The notes: generated from the sequence alone by a model not told the origin. 32,108 nt of DNA from Roseospira navarrensis (GCF_009601025.1 NZ_WIVE01000049.1:1-32108); one strand, 5' to 3'; positions 6,433 through 14,998 are shown, counted from the first letter of the stretch. Translations and numbers: made by a program.

Positions 6433-7599
6433 ATGCCAAAGCTCACCAAACGGACTATCGACCAAGCGGAGGCCTCTGACCGCACTCAGGTCGTCTGGGA
6501 TGACGAACTGCGTGGCTTCGGCCTGCGGGTTTACCCGAATGGACGAAAGGTCTTCGTTGTCAAATGCCGGGTAAAGGGGCGCCAGCGGTTCATCACTATC
6601 GGGCGACACGGGCCAATCACGGCTGATCAAGCGCGAGGGAAGGCATTCACGATCCTGGCCGAGGCAAAGAATGGCGACGACCCCGCCATCGACACGGATC
6701 GGGCACGAAAGGCACCCACGGTGCGCGGCCTGGGCGAGCGCTTTCTGACGGAGCATGTTGCGGTTCGATGCAAGCCGACCACGCAGTATGAGTACAAGCG
6801 TGCGGTCGACCTGTTCATCAACCCCAAACTCGGGACCCGCAAGGTCACCGATATCGAACGGCGGGATATCGCGGAACTCCACCATGGTCTGCGCCACGTT
6901 CCATATCAGGCCAATCGGACCCTGGGCGTCCTCTCCATCATGTTCAATCTCGCCGAAGTTTGGGGGCTCCGCCCGGATGGCAGCAACCCTTGCCTTCATG
7001 TTAAGCGATTTCCGGAACAAAAACGGGAGCGATTTCTGTCGCCCGAGGAATACGCGGCCCTTGGGAGGACCCTTCGTGACGTTGAGAAGAACGGATCGGA
7101 AACGCAATCCGCCATCAACGCCGTCAGGCTATTGATGCTGACCGGCTGCCGGTTGGGCGAGATTATGACGTTGAAATGGGATTACGTGAACCTATCGGCC
7201 AGAGAACTGCGTCTGCCGGATTCGAAAACCGGCGCCAAGGTGGTGCATTTCGGAGAGACGGTTGCCAGGGTCCTCGAGGGGATCGAGCGCATTGACGGGA
7301 ATCCTTGGGTCATTACGGGCCGGAAGGAAGGCGGACGGCTGACCGACCTCCAGCATCCCTGGCGTCGTATCCGCGCGCAGGCCGGTCTCGATGATGTGCG
7401 CCTCCACGACCTGCGGCATTCCTTCGCCAGCGGGGCTCTCAGCCTCGGCGAGGGGCTGACCATGATCGGCAAACTGCTGGGCCACAGCCAGGTCCAGACC
7501 ACGGCCCGCTACGCCCACCTCGCCAATGATCCGGTCAAGGCGGCTGCGGGAAAAATCTCTGATTTCATCGGGGCGGCGATTGCCGACCAGGGACCGTGA
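6433..7599 (+). CDS. int: tyrosine integrase of the ICE
   Basis: Catalyses site-specific integration and excision by strand exchange through a phosphotyrosine. The N-terminal arm-type DNA-binding domain (DUF4102-like, PKLTKRTIDQ to about residue 85) is followed by a SAM-like core-binding domain and the catalytic domain. Catalytic residues, numbered from this start, are Arg240 (LTGCRLGEIM), His325 and Arg328 (LHDLRHSFAS), His351 (LLGHSQ) and the nucleophile Tyr360 (TTARYAHL). Length, 388 residues, is typical of P4-type integrases that target tRNA genes. I chose the ATG at 6433, nine bases after GGAGG; an ATG at 6427 is too close to it. It is adjacent to the tRNA-Met fragment, fitting its likely target. 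Confidence 0.93.
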   Translation: MPKLTKRTIDQAEASDRTQVVWDDELRGFGLRVYPNGRKVFVVKCRVKGRQRFITIGRHGPITADQARGKAFTILAEAKNGDDPAIDTDRARKAPTVRGLGERFLTEHVAVRCKPTTQYEYKRAVDLFINPKLGTRKVTDIERRDIAELHHGLRHVPYQANRTLGVLSIMFNLAEVWGLRPDGSNPCLHVKRFPEQKRERFLSPEEYAALGRTLRDVEKNGSETQSAINAVRLLMLTGCRLGEIMTLKWDYVNLSARELRLPDSKTGAKVVHFGETVARVLEGIERIDGNPWVITGRKEGGRLTDLQHPWRRIRAQAGLDDVRLHDLRHSFASGALSLGEGLTMIGKLLGHSQVQTTARYAHLANDPVKAAAGKISDFIGAAIADQGP

Positions 7600-7717
7600 G
7601 CCGAAACGAAAGCGTGCTGGTCTATGCGTTTCCCCAGGTGTGGCCGATCTCTGGGCCTGAACCCGGGTCCTATGCCCCTCTCTGGCTGACGAAGACGGTC
7701 GAGCGATGCCAAGCCAG

Positions 7718-8177
7718 TCACGCCCGATGCTTGACGGTCAGCGGGATGGGATCGTGCCAGCGCAGTTCGGCGCGGGCACCGTCGCTCAAGGACGGCGAGA
7801 AGTCGGGCCGGCCGTCATCATCGGACGTCACCAGCCCCCGGTCAAAGGCGGCTTCCCACAGGGCCGAGAGCAGCAGACCGTTGTGGACGGTTAGCCGCGG
7901 CGTCGTTCGTGCAGGCCTTCCACGGCACGATATGCGACGCGCGCAGCAGCGCCGTGTCGGTGATGCCGGTCAGCTGGCATCGACCCTGCCGATACTTGAT
8001 CAGGCTCGCGCGGAAGATGTCCTGGCCGATGCGCTGGACGACGAGCCGTTCCGCCTCGATCGTTCTCGGCAAGTCCTTGACCTTGGTTTCGAAGTCCTGA
8101 AGCGGCGCATCGGGCAGGCTCGCCGCCAACTGATGGGCCCGGGGCATCAGGGCGCAGAGGTCAACCAGCGTCTTGAA
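7718..8177 (-). pseudogene. HNH endonuclease remnant, frameshifted and 5'-truncated
   Basis: The visible pieces are FKTLVDLCALMPRAHQLAAS, then an ERLVVQRIGQDIFRASLI helix and the HNH core CQLTGITDTALLRASHIVPW. The frame breaks after KACTNDAA near 7893-7900. The other frame continues correctly with LTVHNGLLLSALWEAAFDRG and the family's usual C-terminus, ending at 7718. Restoring two bases (GCGCGG instead of GCGG) would join them, so I infer a 2-bp deletion. The 5' end is also missing: a stop lies just before the first recognisable residue, and relatives are longer. This is a dead HNH nuclease between the integrase and the methyltransferase. It belongs to a different HNH subfamily from the gene at 9636. 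Confidence 0.8.
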
Positions 8178-8285
8178 TGCTTACCGGGTGCGCATCGCAT
8201 TTGACACGCTAAACTAAATTGAACGGGAACCCGCTCCGACAAGCCACAACGATTCGAGGAAGGAACCTTCTCACTGGGTTTTTTG

Positions 8286-8314
8286 TTGTCACACAAAAAC
8301 GCCTGAGCTAGTGT
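8286..8314 (+). promoter_or_regulatory. candidate methyltransferase promoter
   Basis: TTGTCA (8286-8291), a 17-bp spacer and TAGTGT (8309-8314) lie about 27 bp before the methyltransferase ATG, in a locally A/T-rich stretch. AGGAG precedes the start. Because the encoded enzyme carries an RHH-like domain, this region is where autoregulation would act. Confidence 0.4.
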
Positions 8315-8340
8315 AGAGATGTAACACAGGAGAACCGATC

Positions 8341-9609
8341 ATGGCGCGACCTAAAGCGGAAGACGCACGCGATAGCTTCGCAAGCGTGAGACTCACGGCC
8401 AGCGAGCGCAAGGATATGGAGCAAACAGCCTCGCGCCTTGGGTTTAAGTCTCTTAGCGAATATGTCCGCCATCTTCATAGTTTGATCCAGGCAGATGAGT
8501 CGGATCACGAACAGACGCGCGAAGAGCTAACCAAACGCTACCCTTGGCGGGACATGGCCCTCTATTACAAAACTGACCTCGGAACTATGCTTCATGGAAA
8601 CTCACTAAACTATTTGTTTAGCGGCATAGGTCAGAAGTCAGTTGATCTCATAATGACTTCGCCGCCATTCGGTCTGGTACGGAAGAAGACCTATGGCAAT
8701 GAGGACGCGCACCACTACTGCGACTGGTTCCGGCCATTTGCCGAGGGCTTCAGGCGTGTGCTCAAGGATAGTGGTAGCCTGGTCATCGATATCGGCGGTG
8801 CATGGAAGCCCGGAACGCCTACGCGATCACTTTACCACTTCGAACTATTGCTCATGCTTTGCGAGGAGTATGGTTTCCACCTGTGCGAGGAGCACTACTG
8901 GTGGAACCCGTCGAAGCTCCCGACGCCGGCGGAATGGGTCAACGTGCGCCGCGTTCGGGTTAAGGATGCTGTGAACTGCGTGTGGTGGCTGTCTCCCACC
9001 CCTTGGCCCAAGGCCAACAATCGACGCGTCCTCGCGCCCTACAGCGATTCTATGCGCGGCCTGTTGAAGAACGGGTACACGGCGAAACTCCGACCGTCTG
9101 GACACGATATTTCGGATAAGTTCGGCAAGGACAACGGTGGCTCGGTTCCGCCAAATCTGCTCGCCGTAGCCAACACAGAATCGAATGGGCGCTATCAGGA
9201 TTATTGCCGGGATCACGGATATCCCATCCATCCGGCGCGCTTTCCAGAGGAAGTGCCTGAGTATTTCATTCGGTTCCTCACCGATCCAGGCGATCTGGTC
9301 GTTGATCCCTTCGCCGGCTCATGCGTGACCGGGGCAGTTGCGGAGGCTCTGGGGCGTAGATGGACGTGCTGCGAGCTGGAGGAGGACTATCTCAAGGGCG
9401 CAATGGCGCGCTTCAAGCCGAACGTACGCGCGCTCGACCGGAGCAAGGCAGTCACCTACACCATCAATCCGCCCTGTTCCGTTCCTGTCGATGAGGAAGT
9501 CGTGCCCCTGGTCGAGGATGGAGGGGCGACCCGACCCGAAGCGCTTCTGAAAAACAAGCGATCCAACAGGTCCGAGGGGCGGAGCATCGACAAGGTTGCC
9601 GCAGAGTGA
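8341..9609 (+). CDS. DNA methyltransferase with N-terminal RHH-like domain
   Basis: A 422-residue amino-methyltransferase that transfers methyl from S-adenosylmethionine to a base in DNA. Motif order is circularly permuted: the catalytic motif TSPPFGL (about 106-112) comes first and the AdoMet motif VDPFAGSCVTGAVAEALGRR (about 321-340) is near the C-terminus, as in beta-class enzymes. SPPF suggests N4-cytosine, though N6-adenine enzymes of this class cannot be excluded. Residues 1-50 (FASVRLTASERKDMEQTASR, then GFKSLSEYVRHLHSLI) look like a ribbon-helix-helix DNA-binding domain such as those of CopG/MobC proteins, which is unusual for a methyltransferase. The HNH gene starts 26 bp downstream, so they probably form a modification-restriction pair. 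Local GC looks lower than in the transfer genes. Confidence 0.9.
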   Translation: MARPKAEDARDSFASVRLTASERKDMEQTASRLGFKSLSEYVRHLHSLIQADESDHEQTREELTKRYPWRDMALYYKTDLGTMLHGNSLNYLFSGIGQKSVDLIMTSPPFGLVRKKTYGNEDAHHYCDWFRPFAEGFRRVLKDSGSLVIDIGGAWKPGTPTRSLYHFELLLMLCEEYGFHLCEEHYWWNPSKLPTPAEWVNVRRVRVKDAVNCVWWLSPTPWPKANNRRVLAPYSDSMRGLLKNGYTAKLRPSGHDISDKFGKDNGGSVPPNLLAVANTESNGRYQDYCRDHGYPIHPARFPEEVPEYFIRFLTDPGDLVVDPFAGSCVTGAVAEALGRRWTCCELEEDYLKGAMARFKPNVRALDRSKAVTYTINPPCSVPVDEEVVPLVEDGGATRPEALLKNKRSNRSEGRSIDKVAAE

Positions 9610-9635
9610 TCATTTTTGCCTGATGAGTTCGCCGA

Positions 9636-10655
9636 ATGGCTAGGCTAAACAAGCGTCAACTCTTCCAAATCATCGAACACGCCGTCCGCGAAAGCGGATG
9701 GAACTTTCTACACCTGTCCACGTCAGGTGAACATCCGGCCCGATATCAGGTCTATTCAGGCGACCGAAGCTACCGCGTCCGTGTCTACGTTTGGAATCTC
9801 ACCCACGGCGGACAGAACCGCCCTGAAGACGAGTGGCGCATTCAGGTCACCGGCGTCGAGCAGTTCGAACCCGAGATCGGTGGCAAGACTCTCGTTCTGG
9901 GTTGGTGGGACGAAACGCGCGTCTTCGCGGGCTTCGACGTGTCGAGGCATAGCAGCGAGTTTGGGGCTTCACCTTCGATCCAGATCCGCGAGGCAGCGCT
10001 ACATCAGGCTGTCCTTCACGGCTTCGCGCCCCACAACAAGGGCAACGGCGAGCTTGCCATCGCGTTCCGCCCAGACTTTCTTGCCCCCTACATAGAAAAC
10101 CTGGAATCCCTCCATGCCTGTGGCGAAGTCGACGAGGAAGTCGAGGTGTTGAGACAGATCGGCGAAAACCCGGATGAGGTGGCGGATGAGGATATTGGGA
10201 ACGAAATCGCCAGACCACGTCAGTACGCTGTCATTTCCACGAAACGGGCACTTCGGGAGATCGACTTCCGCGACCGTGTGCTGACCGCTTACAGCCACCG
10301 TTGCGCCATATGTGGTGTCCAGCTCCGACTGCTCGACGCTGCCCATATCCTTCCCGCCGCGCATCCCGACAGCAGCGATGGAACCAGCAACGGCGTCGCT
10401 TTGTGCGCCCTGCATCATCGGGCTTTTGACCGAGCCTTTGTCACGTTCGGATCCGATTACCGGATCCACATCAACGATGAAATGGTCGAGGAATTGAAAG
10501 CGGCCGACCGTGCCGGCGGGCTCGATGTTTTCGAGCAGGCCCTACGACCGATCCTCGCCTTGCCGCCGGACCGAAAGGATCGCCCAGCACCGGCCTTCAT
10601 CGACGCTGCGAATGACCTTAGGGGCTGGTCGCTCAAGTCAGGACGCGGCCGCTAA
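9636..10655 (+). CDS. HNH endonuclease, likely restriction partner
   Basis: A 339-residue protein. The C-terminal part is an HNH nuclease: FRDRVLTAYSHRCAICGVQL with C223/C226, then LLDAAHILPAAH, NGVALCALHHRAFDRAF (C257, H260/H261) and FGSDYRIHI. The N-terminal ~150 residues form a beta-rich domain (YQVYSGDRSYRVRVYVWNL, LVLGWWDETRVFAGFD) of the sort found in HNH restriction enzymes, probably for DNA recognition. It starts 26 bp after the methyltransferase, so the enzyme most likely cuts unmodified (or, less likely, modified) sites. The ribosome site is weak. Its last 18 bp overlap the convergent nuclease gene. Confidence 0.85.
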   Translation: MARLNKRQLFQIIEHAVRESGWNFLHLSTSGEHPARYQVYSGDRSYRVRVYVWNLTHGGQNRPEDEWRIQVTGVEQFEPEIGGKTLVLGWWDETRVFAGFDVSRHSSEFGASPSIQIREAALHQAVLHGFAPHNKGNGELAIAFRPDFLAPYIENLESLHACGEVDEEVEVLRQIGENPDEVADEDIGNEIARPRQYAVISTKRALREIDFRDRVLTAYSHRCAICGVQLRLLDAAHILPAAHPDSSDGTSNGVALCALHHRAFDRAFVTFGSDYRIHINDEMVEELKAADRAGGLDVFEQALRPILALPPDRKDRPAPAFIDAANDLRGWSLKSGRGR

Positions 10656-11900
10656 CTTGTGGCGCGTTGTCAGGCGGCCCGCCCAGACTTCGAGCTTTCC
10701 TCCAATGATTCCATTGAAATCGACCGTCTGCGGAACTCCAAAAGGCTTCGGTTCAGGGCATCGTTGTGCTTCGACCCTCGCCAGGGCGGCAATGGAATGA
10801 TCGAGCAAGCCGTCAAGGCACGATACTTCTCGATAGCCGCGCGCGTATCGCACGATCTGTTCGATCGCCGCCCGAAGCGCATCCGCGCCGTCGTGCTGCC
10901 CGCTTGCGAAGTACTTCGCCTCAACGATTGCGACTGCTTCGTTTGCTTCCCGATCTATTACGACCAGATCGGGCCGATCGGAGCCCTCGGGCAGGCCATA
11001 CAGTTTGAGAAGGCGGGCGACGATGGCCTCGGAATACTCTCGCGGCGGCGCGCGCCACAGATCGGTGCGCGATTGCCAATGAATCTCGTGCGCGCCTACC
11101 CGTGCAATCGGTTCCCGCCCGCCTCCGAGGAAACCGAGGGTCACGGGGGTACTCAGGGTTGCGGAAAGGGCGCGCGCCAGGCCGAGTCCGACTGCCAGTT
11201 CGAAGCGCTGCCAAAGATTCAGGGGGCCGAGCAACGTGTCGTTCAGGAGGTCAAGGATTGCGGCTTCGTCGGCCGCTTCTATTGCCTGCAAGGCCCGATA
11301 AGCGTTGCAGGCGAGCGTATAGATCGGTCGTCGCGATCGGCTAGCTTCCTTGACCGCCAGAGGGCCGGGGCGACGCGTCAGGTTGAGTTGCTTCGCCGCT
11401 TGGTGGATGACCTCGAAGCGCCGTATCGCCTCAAGTCCAGGAGCGCAGGCATCGAGCGCTTCGCGGTAGGAAGCGACTTCGGGAAGCAGATCGTCGAACC
11501 GAAGAGCCAACCGCCAAGCCTGTTCGAGCACCCACGTCAGCACGTGGTTCGGTCCCGAATTGTACGTTCTGAGAGGCTCGTGCGAAACCATCAGTGTCGG
11601 ATGACCCGTCGCCATGCGCCGGATCGCAGTCGCGCGAGCGTCGAACCGCCCCCGCACCCGGGCGTCGTCCTCTCGAAGCCGCGTTTCAAGGACTGCCTGG
11701 ATTTCCAGCGGGTTCTCCCGTAGGTGCGCCACAAGGTTTCTGACGGGCTTCGATATCGCCCAATGAAGGCGAAGCAGATCGAGATCCTGGTCGGCATCCA
11801 AGTCAGGCCGTTCGACCCGAACGGAGACAGCGTTGCGGAAATATCGGAGCAGGAAGCGCGTCAGATAGTCGTCGATCACAATGTCGAGGCTTGCGTTCAT
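10638..11900 (-). CDS. PD-(D/E)xK nuclease, McrC-like, third gene of operon
   Basis: A 420-residue protein. The C-terminal part has a PD-(D/E)xK signature: RPDLVVI (D311) then AVAIVEAKYF (E327, K329), followed by a helix AIEQIVRYARGY as in McrC/DUF2357-type nucleases. The N-terminal ~250 residues are mainly helical, with VSHEPLRTYNSGPNHVLTWV, a motif I associate with such McrC-like proteins. It follows the AAA+ ATPase with an ATGA overlap, so the two are coupled and probably act as one complex: ATPase-driven translocation with this subunit cutting DNA. That division of labour is taken from McrBC and is inference here. Confidence 0.75.
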   Translation of the reverse strand: MNASLDIVIDDYLTRFLLRYFRNAVSVRVERPDLDADQDLDLLRLHWAISKPVRNLVAHLRENPLEIQAVLETRLREDDARVRGRFDARATAIRRMATGHPTLMVSHEPLRTYNSGPNHVLTWVLEQAWRLALRFDDLLPEVASYREALDACAPGLEAIRRFEVIHQAAKQLNLTRRPGPLAVKEASRSRRPIYTLACNAYRALQAIEAADEAAILDLLNDTLLGPLNLWQRFELAVGLGLARALSATLSTPVTLGFLGGGREPIARVGAHEIHWQSRTDLWRAPPREYSEAIVARLLKLYGLPEGSDRPDLVVIDREANEAVAIVEAKYFASGQHDGADALRAAIEQIVRYARGYREVSCLDGLLDHSIAALARVEAQRCPEPKPFGVPQTVDFNGIIGGKLEVWAGRLTTRHKLAAAS

Positions 11901-13033
11901 ACCGCGAGATCCATCAGCCTTTCGGCGAGTGTTCGCGCCTCTTCGCTTTTGTCTGCAAGGTCGAGGGCATCTCGCACTTCCGTAGCGACCGCTATCGCCT
12001 GTTTGCGCAGGATGCCGTCGAGCATCGGCAGGACGTACATGTAGAATCCGTCGAGATAGGCAGACGCTTGGTCAACTTCCGGAGCCGCCAGAAGGTTTAG
12101 GTCGGGGTCTATCGCGCGCACCGTCTTGAGCATGTCTAGGATCGGCGCAGGACCGATCACCCGCGCGCCGTTGATCGCGCGCCAGATGCGCTCCAAGGGG
12201 ATCGGGCCGGCCGGTTCGTCGTCGGCGTCGACCATTTCCCACTTGTGCATCACCTCGACTAGGAAACCTCGCAGGTCGCGAGGCGCATCAACGTAGATCC
12301 AGCCGAAGCGGCGCGTGAGCGCAAAGCTCATCTGGTACAGAGCAGCTTTGTCGATGGAATTGATTGTCGCCAGTATTCGCCAGCCGGGCTTGGGCGCAAA
12401 CTCATGCGCTGCCGCACTCGGCTTGGGTTTCGGCAGAATCACGTAGGCTAGACTTTCTGCATCGGCAATGTCAGTGCGGTAGGGCAGCGTCGTTTTCTGC
12501 TCTGACAGAACCGTGAAAAGCGGACCGATCACCTTGTCGATATCGCAGCGGTTCAGCTCATCGACGATCAGCGGCCGGTCGAAATTCTGGAGCAACACGC
12601 CCGGAACGAAACTGACCCTTCCCTCACCGACCGGTTGATACCCGCCGATCACGTCCTGAGAGGTCCAGTCCGCCGAACCGGTGATCATGGTGTAAACATC
12701 GTGCAGTGTGCCGGCCACAAGCTGCGCGAGCGTCGTTTTGCCGGTGCCCGGCGGGCCGTAGAACATCAGGTGTTGCTTGCCCGCCTTCAGCGCGGCGTTG
12801 ATCTGGCGATAAACCGCCGGGTCGACGCCGATCAGATCCGAGAATTCGGGGATTTCAACGAGGTCCTGGCTCGTCGGCCCGACCGCCTCCTCTTCTGGTT
12901 CCGTTTTCTGCGCTGCGGGCATCTCGGCCGCTGCTCGCGCAAATGCCGCCGACACGTCCCTCGTCAGGCGCTGACGATCTTTTTCGTCAAGACCGCGGTA
13001 AATGGGGATGTTATGCGCCGTTGGCATTGCCAT
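11897..13033 (-). CDS. AAA+ ATPase, McrB/MoxR-like
   Basis: A 378-residue ATPase. Walker A is GPPGTGKTTL (about 93-102), Walker B LIVDELNR (about 155-162), sensor 1 ILATINS (about 220-226), and an arginine-finger segment FALTRRFGWIYVD follows. The segment SADWTSQDVIGGYQP between the Walker motifs is typical of the McrB/MoxR clade of DNA-defence and chaperone ATPases. In McrB such a domain hydrolyses GTP; the nucleotide used here is unknown. The frame is open up to 13066 through a purine-only repeat; I chose the ATG at 13033, with GGGAACGGA before it (13027 is also possible). Start and stop overlap the neighbouring genes, as in a coupled three-gene operon. Confidence 0.85.
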   Translation of the reverse strand: MAMPTAHNIPIYRGLDEKDRQRLTRDVSAAFARAAAEMPAAQKTEPEEEAVGPTSQDLVEIPEFSDLIGVDPAVYRQINAALKAGKQHLMFYGPPGTGKTTLAQLVAGTLHDVYTMITGSADWTSQDVIGGYQPVGEGRVSFVPGVLLQNFDRPLIVDELNRCDIDKVIGPLFTVLSEQKTTLPYRTDIADAESLAYVILPKPKPSAAAHEFAPKPGWRILATINSIDKAALYQMSFALTRRFGWIYVDAPRDLRGFLVEVMHKWEMVDADDEPAGPIPLERIWRAINGARVIGPAPILDMLKTVRAIDPDLNLLAAPEVDQASAYLDGFYMYVLPMLDGILRKQAIAVATEVRDALDLADKSEEARTLAERLMDLAV

Positions 13034-14531
13034 TCCGTTCCCTTTCCCTTTCCCTGTCCCCTTCACCTTTCTCTTTTTCTTCCGCAGTCCCCGGCGGCTC
13101 CATTGCCGTCGGCGACACGTTGATCAGCGTTCTCAGTGCCTCGGTTGCCTCGGCGTATTTGAGCGGTCGCGGCAGTTCCGGCGCAACGAACAGATCGTCA
13201 TCCTCATTCAGCGTGATGAGCGCTGCCGCGATATAGGGCTGCTCATGGCCCATGTATTCGAGGTGACCTGTCGTTTCGTCGAACGAGTCAAAGAGTTGGC
13301 CTGATGAACCGATGGGCAAGGCCGGCAGAAAGCAGTGTAGGAGCATCCACTCCCAAGTTTCATAGAAAACGAACTTCTCGTCCGCGACCTTGATGGCCGG
13401 GACGATGCGGGTCGTCACAGCACCACTTGTGCCCTGCGCCGTGTTGGCGAAAGCAATGCGCCTTGCCCCATGCTGATCCGGTACGCGCGCCAACAAGCGG
13501 TCGTGTTCATCGAGGTCCAGGTGTATGAACCATCGCAGAGGCTTGTTCGTTGCGTCCGCTGGCGTTTCCCAGAAGCCCGTTGTCTCGTCCACTGGTTTGC
13601 AGCTTTCCAAAGTCCGCTTCTTGCTTCCACACTGACGCAGTTCAAGGTCGTATTCGCTCAAGACTTTCCTTAGAGCGGCGCCGATTTCTTTCTGTGCGGA
13701 TTCGCGGATTCCAATAAACCACTGAGCGTAAATAGGCGGCCGGTAGAAATCGATCTGCGTGGTCCCGAATTCTTCCTCGAACCCCTTCCGCAATAAAAAA
13801 ATTGCGCGGTCAAGATCGGCCAGGGCCGGGTTCCGGCCTTTTGGCCGTGCATCTTCGGGCAGCCGGTGTTTGAGCGCCTCGACAATCTGCCGCCGATGCT
13901 CGTTGCTGAGGTTCCGCTCAAGATCGTCCGGAAACAGGAAATACAGAATCGCATTGCGGACAGGTCGCCGGTCGGCATGATCAAAGGCGTCCAGCCACTT
14001 CACGAAGCCCCACGGGGCGTCGTCGTTCATTAGCTCTGATCGCTGTGCCTCGGGTAGTGCTTTCCACGCATCCGTGACTTCGAGCAGAAAACCGAACTGC
14101 TCATACCGGCGTGTTAGATAGGCCGTGCCAGGATGGCCGACACCCATGAGCGCTTCGTCGCTCAAGTGCGCGCTGTCGGGCAAGGTGGAGCCCGACCACT
14201 CCCAAACTTCCGTTATCTGGACGCGCTTGGTCTCCGGCCTTGTTGCCGAAAAGACCGGGAATAGAAGGACAAACCAAACGACTTCGGCCGCGAGCCTGAT
14301 CACCTCAGGCGGCGCGCCATCCAATTGCTCATTGAGCTTCTCATAGAAAGTCCGATCCGCCCCCTCTATGGGGTTTTCAACGAAGCGGCGCTTGAGTTCC
14401 CGGATGTTTCCAGTGGTCCACAAGGCTTCGTCGCCAAACAGCGAGCCATCGTTCAGAAAGCATCGCTCGCGCCAAGCGTCGGCTGCAGCGAGCACCGCGT
14501 CGACATGGTCCTGGCCGGTCCAACGGGACAA
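13011..14531 (-). CDS. 506-aa protein resembling the N-terminal region of some McrB-like ATPases
   Basis: The first gene of the leftward defence operon. Segments such as GTAYLTRRYEQFGFLLEVTD and 'WGFVKWLDAF ... RNAILYFLFPDDLER' remind me of the long N-terminal region found fused to AAA+ domains in some McrB-like proteins. Here it is a separate protein with no NTPase motif. The start is TTG at 14531: an in-frame stop lies just upstream, and GGGAG is eight bases before it. The last ~25 residues are Glu/Lys/Arg/Gly repeats encoded by a purine tract that overlaps the ATPase gene. A probable role is target recognition or assembly with the ATPase. TATGAT at 14577-14582 (minus strand) could be a -10 box, without a good -35. 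Confidence 0.7.
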   Translation of the reverse strand: MSRWTGQDHVDAVLAAADAWRERCFLNDGSLFGDEALWTTGNIRELKRRFVENPIEGADRTFYEKLNEQLDGAPPEVIRLAAEVVWFVLLFPVFSATRPETKRVQITEVWEWSGSTLPDSAHLSDEALMGVGHPGTAYLTRRYEQFGFLLEVTDAWKALPEAQRSELMNDDAPWGFVKWLDAFDHADRRPVRNAILYFLFPDDLERNLSNEHRRQIVEALKHRLPEDARPKGRNPALADLDRAIFLLRKGFEEEFGTTQIDFYRPPIYAQWFIGIRESAQKEIGAALRKVLSEYDLELRQCGSKKRTLESCKPVDETTGFWETPADATNKPLRWFIHLDLDEHDRLLARVPDQHGARRIAFANTAQGTSGAVTTRIVPAIKVADEKFVFYETWEWMLLHCFLPALPIGSSGQLFDSFDETTGHLEYMGHEQPYIAAALITLNEDDDLFVAPELPRPLKYAEATEALRTLINVSPTAMEPPGTAEEKEKGEGDRERERERNGNANGA

Positions 14532-14659
14532 GATTTCATCTCCCGGTTAACACTTGGTTCTTCTCAATCATTGCGTATCATAAGGATGTTGGCGTTAAAA
14601 GGCATTCCCGCCATTCATGGGCAGGAAACCTACTTATCGCCTTGTCGAAATTTCCCTGG

Positions 14660-14998
14660 CTAGGTCTGAGATTCCGTAGCCAATCCCTCCTTCCGGTTCC
14701 ACACCAGGTTGGCGGTTTCGCCGCCGCCGTCTGGGAACAGGGCGGCGGTGATGGGGCCGGGCAGGCCGGGGTCGTCGAGGCGGACGCGGAAGTAGTCGCG
14801 CGGGGGCTCGGCCTTGGAGCGCGCGGCCCAGGCATCGCCGATGCGGTGGCCGGCGATCATGACGCGGAAGGCCGGCGCCCGGTCTGTGTCGCGGCTGTCG
14901 TTGGGGACGAAGCGGACCCGCGCGTCCAGGGTCAGGGTGCGGATGGTGCCGATCCAGCCGCCGTCCCGCGACGGCGAGAAGGTGCCGATGACGCTCAT
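14660..14998 (-). CDS. DUF736 family protein, copy 1
   Basis: A 112-residue protein beginning MSVIGTFSPSRDGGWIGTIR, followed by a strand VRFVPND and 'APAFRVMIAGHRIGDAWAAR', then DYFRVRLDDPGLPGPITAAL and ANLVWNR. This is the standard DUF736 layout, common in alphaproteobacterial ICEs next to trb genes; function unknown. The usual family end is close to ANLVWNR; here about ten extra residues (KEGLATESQT) follow. This may mean the original 3' end was replaced when the defence island was acquired. Its start overlaps the DUF2274 stop (ATGA). It is the last gene of the trb operon. Confidence 0.88.
   Translation of the reverse strand: MSVIGTFSPSRDGGWIGTIRTLTLDARVRFVPNDSRDTDRAPAFRVMIAGHRIGDAWAARSKAEPPRDYFRVRLDDPGLPGPITAALFPDGGGETANLVWNRKEGLATESQT

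Noticed and set aside
13025-13100. CRISPR or true tandem repeat array in the purine tract
   Set aside because: Units are too short and irregular, without spacers; it is coding low-complexity sequence.
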